Assembly (NCBI GenBank): GCA_015075625.1
Contig: JABTTZ010000002.1
Span: forward strand, 372,001-436,000
Reading direction: 5' to 3'
Source: Anaerolineales bacterium
GTDB lineage: Bacteria; Chloroflexota; Anaerolineae; Aggregatilineales; UBA2796
DNA length: 64,000 nt
Below are positions 8,642-17,466 of this stretch, piece after piece (the first letter of the stretch is position 1; each line of letters opens with the position of its first letter). The notes beneath the pieces are model-generated. The model was not told the origin of the DNA, did not search any database, and saw only the letters and a program-made list of their open reading frames with translations. Made by a program: the position numbers and the translations under genes.

Positions 8642-11600
8642 TGACCACAGCGAATCCATCTGCGCCACCGCGAAAGCGGGCGGTTCTTGCCTTTCTCGCT
8701 TTTTTAATCCTCACCCTTGTGGGGGTGGGGGTTGCCACCGCCGCGCTCTACGAACGACGTGTGCTGACACGCGGCTGGAGCGACCCCGCCACCGATGCGG
8801 CGCTCCCCTTTCGGGGAGCGCTGCCCGGCGTCAATGTTGACCTCACCCAGTACGCGCCGGAGGCACTCCCCGCCGAACTCGCCAGAATTGCTCAGGCGGG
8901 TTTTGTGTGGGTGCGCCAGACCTTTGATTGGGCGCTGATCGAGCCGAGCGAGGGCGTCTTTGATTTCAGCGCCTACGCGCCGATCATGGATGCGCTGCGC
9001 GAGATACCGACTCTGCGTCTTGTCGCTGTGCTGGATTCCACGCCAGCGTGGGCGCGTCGCCCGGAGGCATCAGATCGACTCTACGCCCCCCCTGCGAGCA
9101 TGGCGGCGTTCGCCACCTTTGCGGCGGAGCTTGCGCGGCGTTATGGCGACCAGATCGATCACTACCAAGTTTGGGACGAGCCAAACCTGAACACCCATTG
9201 GGGTGGGCTTGATCCACGCCCCGCCGATTACGCCGCCATGCTCAAGGCGGTATATGCGGCGATCCATGCCGCCGATGGCACGGCGACGGTGATCGCCGCC
9301 GGACTTGCCCCAACGATGGAGACGGGTCCGCGCAACCTGAGCGATGTCGTCTACCTAGAGGCGCTCTATGCGGCGGGCGCGGCAGATGCCTTCGACGCGG
9401 CGGCGGGCAAACCGTATGGCTTTGATCACAGCCCCGATGACCGCACCGTAGACGCCAACCGCCTAAACTTTTCGCGCCTTATTTTGCTGCGCGAGGTGAT
9501 GGTAAAACACGGTGACGGGCGTAAACCGCTGTGGGGCAGTCATTTTGGCTGGAACAGCCTTCCGCCCGATTGGACGGGGCGCCCCTCGATATGGGGCGCA
9601 GTGGATTCCCTCGCCCAAGAGAGCTATACCCGCCGTGCCTATGAACGGGCGGCGAATGAATGGGCATGGGCGGGCGGGTTGATCCTTGCCTATTGGCAGC
9701 CCGCCGCCCCCGCCGATGATCCGATTCAAGGGTTCGCCGTGCGAGAGAAGGCGCGGGCGTGGTTTGCCGATGGGGCGTTCTTCGACACCGCTGGAGCGCT
9801 GCCTCCCGGACTGTATCCGCCGGACGATCCTCGTCTAGCCTACAGCGGGCGATGGCGCTTTGGGGCGTTGGGCGCAGACCTTCAGATCGCCCCCGATGAA
9901 AGCCCGCCCGCCGATGGTTCAGGGCATACGATTCGTTTTCGCTTTCGGGGTGGCTCGCTTGGTTTTCTCGTCCGGCGGGGGGATTTCACCGCTTACCTCT
10001 ACCCCCGTGTGGACGGGCAGCCGGGGAACACGCTCCCCCGCATCCCGGAGGGAAACCCAGTAGGCGGCGGGGAAGCCTACATATTGCTCAAATCACCCAC
10101 CCGCGATCCGCTCACCGAGATGATTCAAGCGGCACGCCTCCCACATGGCGACCATGAGGCAGCGGTGGGAGCATGGCTTGGCTATGATCAGTGGATTCTG
10201 GCGGGGGTGGGAGTGGGCAGCCCGCCGCCCTCAGAGGATGGACGGCTGACCCTCGGCGTTCTGGTCGCGCTCATCGGCGGGATTGGGGCGGCGTTCAGCA
10301 CATGGCGAGCGCGGCGGATACTGCGGGCGGCGGCAGAGCCTGTCCTCCATTATTCAGGTCGGATGGGCGGCGTTTTGGGCGGGATTGGTGTCAGCCTTGC
10401 GGCTGCGGTGGGGATGGCGCTCACCCTGAACAACGCCCTGCCCGAACTGCTGCGGCGGGATATCCCTGCTTTGTTTCTGACCGGGATCGTCGTCGGCGGG
10501 CTGTCGTTTTCGCCCATTCTCCCGCTGACAGGGGTCGCCCTGATCGCCCTGTGGGTGCTGATCTACAATCGTCCCCTGATCGGTCTGGCGCTGATCGTCT
10601 TTTGGATGCCCTTCTTCCTCGCTCCCATTGATCTGCACGTCTACGCCCTGCCGATGGTGGAATTGGCGACGTTGATCACCGCCAGTGTCGTCGCCGTGCG
10701 TGCATTTTTCGGATGGATGCTGCGCAGCGCCGCCGACCCGTTCCGCCGTTACGCCCCGCCCGCCCACCAGCGAACCCCGCTGCGGTGGGCATTCATGGAT
10801 ACGGCGCTGATCGCCTTCGTCATATTGGGGGCGCTTTCCCTAACATGGAGTGCCCAGATCAACCCCGCCAGCCGCGAACTGCGGATCATGATCCTCCAGC
10901 CCATTCTCTTTTATGCGCTGCTGCGCCTTTACCGCCCCACTGTTGAGGACGCTGTACGGCTGGTCGATGTGCTGATTCTTGCAGGGGGGGCGGTGGCGCT
11001 TTATGGGATGATCGGCTACCTGACAGGCGGGTGGGGTATCACCCTTGCCGAAGGTGGATCGCGTCGCTTGATGAGCGTATACACCTCTCCCAATAATCTG
11101 GCGCTCTTTTTGGGGCGTGTGCTGCCTTTCGCCGTCGCCTTTGTGCTGATTGCGCCCGGACGTCCGCGTAAGATTGCCGCCGCTATGCTCTCGGCGTTGA
11201 TCGGAGCGGCGCTGCTGCTGACGCAGAGCGTTGGGGCGCTGCTGATCGGCGTTCCGGCGGCGCTGATCGTCGTTCTGCTGCTGTGGGATCGGCGGCGGGG
11301 TCTGTTGGCGGCGGGGGCGATCCTGATCGCGGTGGGGGGAATCATTGCTCTCGCCCGTTTTGTGCCGCGTCTGCAAGGGGCGTTTGATGTCTCTCGTTCG
11401 TCGTCGTTCATCCGTGTGCAGCTTTGGACAAGCACCCTGAACCTGCTGAGCGAACGCCCGCTGACAGGGGCGGGGCTGGATCAGTTTCTCTACCTTTACC
11501 GCAGTCGCTACATTCTGCCGGAGGCGTGGCAAGAACCCGACCTTTCCCACCCACACAATATCCTCTTGGATTTTTGGGTGCGCTTGGGAATTGGCGGGGT

Positions 11601-11910
11601 GGCCCTGCTGATCGCGCTGCAAGCTGCCTTTTGGCAGGCGGCATGGCGGGCATATCGGGCGGCGCGGGCAAAGGCGCATTTGCCACAGGGCGATCCCCGT
11701 CTTTTAGCGGTGATCGTGGGGGGAATGGGCGTTATGACCGATGTTCTCGCACATGGACTGGTCGATCACAGCTATTTTGTCACCGATCTCGCCTATGTCT
11801 TTTGTTTCTTGCTGGCATTGGTGACGATTTTCGGCGGGGCGGGATATACTTCCGAGATGGCCGCAAAACGCGAAGATCAGCATGAATGGGAAGGGGCAGC
11901 ATCGTCATGA
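8641..11910 (+). CDS. Fusion of a glycoside-hydrolase-like domain and an O-antigen-ligase-like membrane domain
   Basis: A 1089-residue two-part membrane protein. Residues 14-38 form a signal anchor. Residues about 60-400 look like a clan-A (beta/alpha)8 glycosidase, related to GH39-type enzymes: IEPSEGVFDFSAY, then YQVWDEPNLNTHW at about 178-190, whose Glu matches the acid/base residue. A beta-rich stretch and many membrane helices follow from about 530. The motifs SPNNLALFLGR and LTGAGLDQFLYLY... with DLSHPHNILLDFWVRLG are those of the O-antigen ligase/Wzy polymerase superfamily. It overlaps the next gene by ATGA. A role in building or trimming an exported polysaccharide is inferred; the fusion itself is plain in the reading frame. 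Confidence 0.8.
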   Translation: MTTANPSAPPRKRAVLAFLAFLILTLVGVGVATAALYERRVLTRGWSDPATDAALPFRGALPGVNVDLTQYAPEALPAELARIAQAGFVWVRQTFDWALIEPSEGVFDFSAYAPIMDALREIPTLRLVAVLDSTPAWARRPEASDRLYAPPASMAAFATFAAELARRYGDQIDHYQVWDEPNLNTHWGGLDPRPADYAAMLKAVYAAIHAADGTATVIAAGLAPTMETGPRNLSDVVYLEALYAAGAADAFDAAAGKPYGFDHSPDDRTVDANRLNFSRLILLREVMVKHGDGRKPLWGSHFGWNSLPPDWTGRPSIWGAVDSLAQESYTRRAYERAANEWAWAGGLILAYWQPAAPADDPIQGFAVREKARAWFADGAFFDTAGALPPGLYPPDDPRLAYSGRWRFGALGADLQIAPDESPPADGSGHTIRFRFRGGSLGFLVRRGDFTAYLYPRVDGQPGNTLPRIPEGNPVGGGEAYILLKSPTRDPLTEMIQAARLPHGDHEAAVGAWLGYDQWILAGVGVGSPPPSEDGRLTLGVLVALIGGIGAAFSTWRARRILRAAAEPVLHYSGRMGGVLGGIGVSLAAAVGMALTLNNALPELLRRDIPALFLTGIVVGGLSFSPILPLTGVALIALWVLIYNRPLIGLALIVFWMPFFLAPIDLHVYALPMVELATLITASVVAVRAFFGWMLRSAADPFRRYAPPAHQRTPLRWAFMDTALIAFVILGALSLTWSAQINPASRELRIMILQPILFYALLRLYRPTVEDAVRLVDVLILAGGAVALYGMIGYLTGGWGITLAEGGSRRLMSVYTSPNNLALFLGRVLPFAVAFVLIAPGRPRKIAAAMLSALIGAALLLTQSVGALLIGVPAALIVVLLLWDRRRGLLAAGAILIAVGGIIALARFVPRLQGAFDVSRSSSFIRVQLWTSTLNLLSERPLTGAGLDQFLYLYRSRYILPEAWQEPDLSHPHNILLDFWVRLGIGGVALLIALQAAFWQAAWRAYRAARAKAHLPQGDPRLLAVIVGGMGVMTDVLAHGLVDHSYFVTDLAYVFCFLLALVTIFGGAGYTSEMAAKREDQHEWEGAASS

Positions 11911-12848
11911 GCGTAACCCATCGTTGGATTGCCATCCTTGTTGGCTTAACCCTCCTTCTATCGGGGTGCGGCAGCGCCCGAACCGCCCCCACCCAACCGC
12001 CACCAACGCTGACTCTGACACCCTTTTCGACCCCACTGCCCACCGTTGCCACCAGCGAACCGTTTGGGACGGAGCGCCGCCCCTACCGCATCGTGATTGT
12101 CCCTCCCGAAAACAGTGATTCAACGACGACGCGCTTTCGCACCTATCTGAACACGCAAACGGGGCGCGTGTTCGAGGTTGTCGTCCTCAGTCCGGCGGAA
12201 GCTCTGGCGGCGCTGTGCAGTGGGACGCCCGTGATTGGGATCGTTGACGGTTGGACGATGGTCAGCGCGGCGGCGCAGGGCTGTGCCAGCCCGACGCTTG
12301 CCATAGAACGCGGCAGCGGCGCACGACGCGGGCGGGGCTATCGAGCAGATATTATCGCCAGCAGCGAACTGCGCATCGCCAATCTGACGGGGCTTGGTGG
12401 TCGTTCGTTCTGCCGCGTTGAGGCAGCGGAAATTGTCGGGTGGGTGCTGCCCGCCATGCTGATTCGTACCTTCCAGATTGATCCGGTGACCATCCTGAAA
12501 GAGGTTCGTCCGGTGGCGAACAACGATGTTCTTGTCAAGGAAGTTGCCAACGCCCAATGTGTGGGGGCAATTCCCGCCGGCACACTCGCCGGATTTATCG
12601 TGCCTGGGATACAGCGCATCACTGCCGCCGTCAGTGTGATCGCCACAACGCCTGAACTGCCCTATGGGGGTGTTGTCGTCACCACTGCCACCCCGAAGGC
12701 AATTGCCGATCAGGTCACACGCTTGCTGAAAGACCTCCCCACATCGTTGGAGGGGCTGATCGACGCCGAAGCATTCGTAGACACCAGCGCCAGCGACATT
12801 GCAGCGATGGTCACCCTTCTGCGCGAGGCGGGCATCACAACGCCCTAG
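11907..12848 (+). CDS. PhnD-like periplasmic-binding lipoprotein
   Basis: About 313 residues from the ATG at 11907, which overlaps the preceding stop as ATGA; an alternative ATG at 11886 would add seven residues. LLLSGCGSA is a clear lipobox, so the protein is probably attached to the membrane outside the cell. The mature part, from YRIVIVPPENS, follows the fold of phosphate/phosphonate-type solute-binding proteins (PhnD/PotD-like): LSPAEALAALCSG, a mid-protein hinge and GRSFCRVEAAEIVGW. No transport permease is in the operon; an ABC ATPase follows. Whether it delivers a solute or serves as a sensor input for the histidine kinase downstream cannot be told. Confidence 0.75.
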   Translation: MSVTHRWIAILVGLTLLLSGCGSARTAPTQPPPTLTLTPFSTPLPTVATSEPFGTERRPYRIVIVPPENSDSTTTRFRTYLNTQTGRVFEVVVLSPAEALAALCSGTPVIGIVDGWTMVSAAAQGCASPTLAIERGSGARRGRGYRADIIASSELRIANLTGLGGRSFCRVEAAEIVGWVLPAMLIRTFQIDPVTILKEVRPVANNDVLVKEVANAQCVGAIPAGTLAGFIVPGIQRITAAVSVIATTPELPYGGVVVTTATPKAIADQVTRLLKDLPTSLEGLIDAEAFVDTSASDIAAMVTLLREAGITTP

Positions 12849-12863
12849 CCGAGGCAAAACGCT

Positions 12864-13622
12864 ATGTTGGAAGTTCAGAATGTGACGCAGCGCTTCGGCG
12901 GGCTGACCGCACTCAATAAGGTGAGCCTCACCGTACAGAGCGGGCGCGTCACCGGCTTGATTGGACCGAACGGGGCGGGCAAAACAACCCTGATCAACGC
13001 GATCAGCGCCTTTGTGCGCCCCTCAGAGGGAGAAATCCGTTTTGGCGGGCAGGCGATTCAGCGCTTCTCGCCGCACCGCATCGCCCGCTTGGGGATCGCC
13101 CGCACCTACCAAAACATTCGCCTCTTTGGGGAACTAACCGTCCGCGATAACCTGATCGTTGCCCAACATACGCACGGACATTCCTCAATCCTTGATTCGC
13201 TCCTGACAACACCCTACTTTCGCCGCGAACGGCGAGGGTTGATCGCCGCCGCCGATGCTCTTTTGGAGCGCTTTGGCTTGGCGGCACTAGCCGATGTTCC
13301 AGCAGCGGCGCTCCCCTATGGCGATCAGCGCCGTTTGGAATTGGCGCGGGCGCTGGCGAGCCGCCCCACCCTGATCCTCTTGGACGAGCCGACAGCCGGT
13401 ATGAATCCGGTGGAAACCGAGGCACTTGGCGAACACGTCTTACGCCTGAAAGCCGAAGGGGTGGGCATTCTTGTTATTGAACACGATATGACCTTCATTC
13501 ACCAAGTCTGTGATGATATTTACGTCCTCAATTTTGGGGAGATCATCGCACAAGGGTTGCCCGCCGCCATCAAACAAAATCCGGCGGTCATTGCCGCCTA
13601 TTTAGGCGACGATGAATCATGA
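12864..13622 (+). CDS. ABC transporter ATP-binding protein, LivG-like
   Basis: A 252-residue ATPase with Walker A GPNGAGKTT near residue 36, the loop LPYGDQRRLELARAL in place of LSGGQ as usual in LivG-type branched-chain amino acid subunits, Walker B LILLDEPTAGMNP near 172 and the switch His in VIEHDM. Length and the C-terminal AYLGDDES fit LivG. LivH, LivM and LivF partners are absent in this operon, which is odd: it has a binding protein next door but no permease. It may serve a permease elsewhere. The stop overlaps the next gene as ATGA. Confidence 0.85.
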   Translation: MLEVQNVTQRFGGLTALNKVSLTVQSGRVTGLIGPNGAGKTTLINAISAFVRPSEGEIRFGGQAIQRFSPHRIARLGIARTYQNIRLFGELTVRDNLIVAQHTHGHSSILDSLLTTPYFRRERRGLIAAADALLERFGLAALADVPAAALPYGDQRRLELARALASRPTLILLDEPTAGMNPVETEALGEHVLRLKAEGVGILVIEHDMTFIHQVCDDIYVLNFGEIIAQGLPAAIKQNPAVIAAYLGDDES

Positions 13623-14410
13623 GCCAGCCCCTTTCCCGCCGCGCTTTTTTGCGTCATTTGGGCATCCTCGGTGCGGGGCTGCTCAGCGGGGGGAGGGCGC
13701 TGCGTGGGGCGGGAGGGACGCTCCCCACACCGCCAACGCTCATGTTTCACACGAAAGATCGGTGGAAACTGGAAAGGATCATGACCCTGATTGCCGATCA
13801 GGGCTACGAACCGATCCAGTATGCCGAGTTGCTGAAGGCAATACAGGGAGTGGCAGCGCTCCCCCCCAAGCCCATTATCCTGACCATTGACGATTTGGGG
13901 ACGGCGTATATTCAGCCCTATTTTTTGGCGATGGCGGAGGTCATTGAGGCGGCGGGCTACCGCGGCGTTTTTGCCGTCGTCACCAACGAGACGGCAGCAC
14001 GAACGCCGAAAAGTTTCGCCGTGATCCGCGAGTTGGCGGAGCGCGGATGGGAACTGACCAGCCACACGACAAGTCACCGCAGCCTGCCACGTATTCTGAA
14101 CAGCGAGACGGGCGCCCTAGAGGCGGAGATCGTTGGCTCGGCACGGCGCATGGAGGATGGTCTTGGCATTAGTCCCATTGCGCTCGTTGCCCCTTACGGA
14201 AATGTGTATTCGGAACACCGTCTGCGCGTCTTTGACGAGCGCATTTTCGAGACGATGCGCCTGACAAGCTATCAATTTTTGGTGGGGATTGTCGGTGGAC
14301 GGGTCATTGATACAAACACCGAACGCCCTTACTATGTGGGGCGGGTGGGACCAGGCAACGATTGGCGTGACACTGATGTTTACCTGCGTTATTTTGGCGA
14401 AGGGGGATAA
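13619..14410 (+). CDS. Polysaccharide deacetylase (NodB domain) with Tat-like signal
   Basis: A 263-residue exported enzyme. SRRAFLRHLGILGAG at the N-terminus is a twin-arginine-type signal. NodB motifs are visible: ILTIDDLG (metal and catalytic Asp), ELTSHTTSHRSL (metal-binding His pair) and LVAPYGN. Family members remove N- or O-acetyl groups from peptidoglycan, chitin-like or other exported glycans. It is coupled by ATGA to the ABC ATPase gene and only 6 bp separates it from the histidine kinase gene. Together with the glycosidase/ligase fusion it supports a cell-surface polysaccharide role for the operon. Confidence 0.85.
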   Translation: MSQPLSRRAFLRHLGILGAGLLSGGRALRGAGGTLPTPPTLMFHTKDRWKLERIMTLIADQGYEPIQYAELLKAIQGVAALPPKPIILTIDDLGTAYIQPYFLAMAEVIEAAGYRGVFAVVTNETAARTPKSFAVIRELAERGWELTSHTTSHRSLPRILNSETGALEAEIVGSARRMEDGLGISPIALVAPYGNVYSEHRLRVFDERIFETMRLTSYQFLVGIVGGRVIDTNTERPYYVGRVGPGNDWRDTDVYLRYFGEGG

Positions 14411-14416
14411 GGACGG

Positions 14417-16201
14417 ATGAAACCCAACCAAATTCTCCTCAGGGCGGGCGACTCTCCGGCATGGATTGAGCGCCTGATCGCCCCTGCCCCCACCGTACAC
14501 GATTTGACGCAGCGGGAACAATCCCGTTTTCTTTCTATTTTTCTCCTCGTCACGGCGTTCCTCGGTGCCGGAATGACCATCATTGTCAATATTGGCTATC
14601 CATGGGAAACGATCCGCATTGATCCGATCAACATCATTGCGACCGTTTCGGTGGTTGTCCTGCTTATCCTCTATACGGCAAACCGCGCCGGACACTATAA
14701 ACTGGCAGCGTCAAGCGCAATCTTATTCACCACCTTCGTCATTTTCGTTGCGGCGAATCCTTTTTTGCGGAAAGATACCCTCGGCATCCTTCATTTTTTG
14801 GTCATTCCCGTTCTTTTGTCGGCAATGCTGCGCTCACGACGCTTCACCATTTTTCTCATTGTGGTACAGCAAATTGGGGCGATCACCTATGTCACGTTGC
14901 TGCTGAGGCTAGAAAACCTCACCTTTGGGCAGATTTTTGGGATTGATAGTCCGGTGGGATTTCCCCTGCTGATCTCTGTCTTGGTCATTACTGTTGTGAA
15001 CCAGCAGCAGCGTTTTGAGAAAATTCGCCGCCGAGAGACCGCCGAGAGCGAAGACCGTTACCGCAGCATTGTTGAACTCTCGCCTGATGCTATCGTGATC
15101 ACCTACAATGAAACCTTTCTCTATATGAATCAGGCGGCACGGCGGCTGTTGGGGCTGATCGATCATCCAGAGTGGGGAGCGCTGATCACGCCTGTCTCCA
15201 TCATTCACCCAGAGGATGTCGCCCATGTACGGGCGATCATCCACGCCACCGAACGAGAGACAATCCCTGTTCGCCAGCGCTTGCTGCGCCCCGATGGAGT
15301 GATCATTCCGGTAGAGGCGATTGGGGCAGTCATTCACTTTGATAACGTCCTAGCACGCCAAACCGTGATGCGCAACATCACCGACCAATTGGAGGCAGAG
15401 CGCCGGGCGCTGGAGCTTGCCGTTGAGCGCGAGCGGATGCACCTTCTAGAGACATTCATCAGCAATGCCTCGCACGATCTGAAAACACCAATCACCGCCC
15501 TGACAACCTCCGCCTATGTTTTGGAGCAGTTCATCAGCCGCATTGTTGAACAGCTTGCTTACATCCAAAACGCCCCCACCGTTAGGGATGTGGTTGCCCC
15601 AAGCGCAAACTTACGCCAAATGGTCAGCTTGGTGGAAGATCGAGCGATGGGCTTGCGGGAGAACGCAGACCGCCTGAACCGCCTCTTGAACACGATGCTC
15701 GATATGATGCGCTTGGATCAACGGGGGACGTATGACCTTGCCCCGTGTAATTTGGATCGGCTTGTGGGCGACGTGGTGAACGCCTATATAGAGGAAGCCG
15801 CAGCGCGACAGGTGACACTCGTCTACGAGCCAAACCCCATAACGCGCTTGGTCTGTCTGGATGAAGGAGAGTTTATCCGGGTAGTGCAAAACCTAGTGGA
15901 GAATGCCATCCGCTACACGCCCGCCGGGGGACGGGTCACACTCCGCAGCGGGCAGCGGGTCAATCAGGCGTGGTTGACCGTCCACGACACGGGGATAGGC
16001 ATTAGCGATGTTGACTTGCCGCACATTTTTGAGCGGCTCTACCGCGCAGACAAGGCACGATCCGTCCACACAGGGGGGAATGGCTTGGGATTGGCAATTG
16101 TCAAGGCAATTGTCGAGGGACATAAAGGGACAATCCGCGTGGAGAGCCAACTGAATATGGGCAGCACCTTCATGGTAGTGATCCCCATTGCCTGTGTGTA
16201 A
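14417..16201 (+). CDS. Membrane sensor histidine kinase with PAS domain
   Basis: A 594-residue kinase. Residues about 40-195 hold five or six membrane helices without a large outside loop. A PAS domain follows (SEDRYRSIVELSPDAIVITYN, about 212 onward). The dimerisation and phosphoacceptor box is NASHDLKTPITALT near residue 352. The ATP-binding domain shows QNLVENAIRYTPAGG (N box), HDTGIGIS (G1) and GGNGLGLAIVKAIVEGH (G2). It is complete, so likely active. No response regulator gene is adjacent, so its partner is unknown. As the last gene of the operon it may report on surface polysaccharide or on the ligand of the lipoprotein upstream; that is inference. Confidence 0.9.
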   Translation: MKPNQILLRAGDSPAWIERLIAPAPTVHDLTQREQSRFLSIFLLVTAFLGAGMTIIVNIGYPWETIRIDPINIIATVSVVVLLILYTANRAGHYKLAASSAILFTTFVIFVAANPFLRKDTLGILHFLVIPVLLSAMLRSRRFTIFLIVVQQIGAITYVTLLLRLENLTFGQIFGIDSPVGFPLLISVLVITVVNQQQRFEKIRRRETAESEDRYRSIVELSPDAIVITYNETFLYMNQAARRLLGLIDHPEWGALITPVSIIHPEDVAHVRAIIHATERETIPVRQRLLRPDGVIIPVEAIGAVIHFDNVLARQTVMRNITDQLEAERRALELAVERERMHLLETFISNASHDLKTPITALTTSAYVLEQFISRIVEQLAYIQNAPTVRDVVAPSANLRQMVSLVEDRAMGLRENADRLNRLLNTMLDMMRLDQRGTYDLAPCNLDRLVGDVVNAYIEEAAARQVTLVYEPNPITRLVCLDEGEFIRVVQNLVENAIRYTPAGGRVTLRSGQRVNQAWLTVHDTGIGISDVDLPHIFERLYRADKARSVHTGGNGLGLAIVKAIVEGHKGTIRVESQLNMGSTFMVVIPIACV

Positions 16202-16214
16202 ACGGGGCGGCGGT

Positions 16215-16236
16215 GCGGACGCCCACTGGGCGTCCC
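16215..16236. repeat. Dispersed palindromic repeat (GGACGCC/GGCGTCC family)
   Basis: GCGGACGCCCACTGGGCGTCCC is a near-perfect hairpin just after the histidine kinase stop, between convergent genes. It could end transcription by folding, but there is no T tract. Confidence 0.65.
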
Positions 16237-16272
16237 AAAGGATGTGGAACGAGGGGGTGATACAAGCCGCCG

Positions 16273-17136
16273 CTAGACAAACAGAGGCGTCCCCTCTGCC
16301 ATTGCCTCGCGCATCGCCTCATCAGAGGGGCGGCGCTCAAAGCGGGCAGCCGCATCCAAGACCTTTGGCAGCAAGCGCACATCGCCCACCGTGTTCAGAA
16401 AGACCTCCGGACGCCCAATTACCCACTGCACCGCCGCATCAATCGCCGCTTGGTCGGTAAATGGCTCGTACCATGTTGGTCCCTGCTGACCATTTGCCCC
16501 CCATGCCCCACGCGCAATCGCCTTGATCGTCTGCACCGCCGTGCCGCGTTCGGCGCACAGCGCAAGCAAAGACTCAAACCCCGCCGCGTAGGTCGGATTT
16601 TGCATCAGAATCCAGTTGTAGGGGAGCAAAATGGAATCGAAAGCAAAATGTTCCATGCTGCGCATGTGCATTGCGGTGATCGCCACGTCGTGTCCGGTGA
16701 CGCCAATGAAGCGCGTCAAGCCCTGTTCCCGCGCCTCGATCAGAGCCTCTAGCGCCCCATTGGAACTCATCGCCGTCGTCCATTCATCGGGGTTTACCAA
16801 ATAATGAAGTTGAATCAGGTCAACCGAACTGACCCCCATCCGTTCCAACGAACGGTGGAGGCTCTCTTTTGCCCCTTCATAGGTGCGGATGCCCGTTTTT
16901 GTGGCAAGGAAAAACTGATCGCGGTGATCCTTCAGCCATGGTTTCAGTTTATCTTCCGATGTGCCGTAGCTGGCTGCTGTATCAATATGGTTGATGCCAT
17001 ACTCAAAGAGCAGAGCAAGCGTTTGCGCTGCCTCGGCTGGTGTCGCCTTATCCAACGCCACCGCGCCGAAAATAAGTTGGGAACTGTGGTGTCCTGTCCG
17101 TCCGAATGGGTGTTTGGGGAGAGATTTCGTCGCCAT
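16273..17136 (-). CDS. Aldo/keto reductase
   Basis: A 287-residue NADPH-dependent oxidoreductase of the aldo/keto reductase superfamily. The catalytic tetrad can be placed: Asp in HIDTA, Tyr in SYGTSEDKL, Lys in LATKTG and His in [21 protein letters not shown] near the start is typical of the family. An AAGGA site lies nine bases upstream of the ATG. Substrate is not predictable. It is not part of either neighbouring operon; its stop faces the histidine kinase gene. Confidence 0.85.
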   Translation of the reverse strand: MATKSLPKHPFGRTGHHSSQLIFGAVALDKATPAEAAQTLALLFEYGINHIDTAASYGTSEDKLKPWLKDHRDQFFLATKTGIRTYEGAKESLHRSLERMGVSSVDLIQLHYLVNPDEWTTAMSSNGALEALIEAREQGLTRFIGVTGHDVAITAMHMRSMEHFAFDSILLPYNWILMQNPTYAAGFESLLALCAERGTAVQTIKAIARGAWGANGQQGPTWYEPFTDQAAIDAAVQWVIGRPEVFLNTVGDVRLLPKVLDAAARFERRPSDEAMREAMAEGTPLFV

Positions 17137-17170
17137 GATGAGGAATCCTTCACTGTGGGGGGACCATTAT

Positions 17171-17311
17171 TAGGACTTACGCAGTTGAACCTGTTTTCCC
17201 TGTATTCATCGAAAGGGGCAGTTTGAGTGGGCTTCCCCCTCAAAACCTCTTTTCCCCCTTCTCCCTAAGGGAGAAGGGGGTAGGGGGATAAGGGCAAGTG
17301 CGTAACTCCTA
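17171..17311. mobile_element. MITE-like element with terminal inverted repeats and CATTAT target duplication
   Basis: A 141-bp element without a reading frame. Its ends are TAGGACTTACGCAGTTG (17171-17187) and, inverted, CAAGTGCGTAACTCCTA (17295-17311), matching at 15 of 17 bases. The 6-bp word CATTAT stands on both sides (17165-17170 and 17312-17317), which fits a target-site duplication. A second, inverted and partly eroded copy lies at 51486. The element can fold on itself through its GC-rich middle. A transposase to move it in trans is not in the window. Confidence 0.8.
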
Positions 17312-17358
17312 CATTATGTTGATTATCGCTCTTTTGGGGCGCGGCGGCAATTCGAGAG

Positions 17359-17389
17359 GGTGAAGGTACGTGCTTGGCGCACCTTCGCC
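17359..17389. other. Hairpin upstream of the CcdA-TlpA gene
   Basis: GGTGAAGGT and ACCTTCGCC can pair over nine positions (one G-T) around a 13-base loop that itself has a short GTGC/GCGC pairing. It lies about 80 bp before the start codon and could be part of the leader RNA; there is no T tract. Apart from this and the MITE, the gap 17137-17466 shows nothing else. Confidence 0.3.
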
Positions 17390-17466
17390 AACCATTTATA
17401 AATCTATTATCCCCAATCTGCTCTCGCCCTTGTACAATCTCCTCCATAGTGGAGAGGTCTTTTCCC

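Noticed and set aside
10840-11679. A 279-codon minus-strand frame
   Set aside because: Shadow of the O-antigen-ligase-like gene; Gln/Arg-rich and without motifs.
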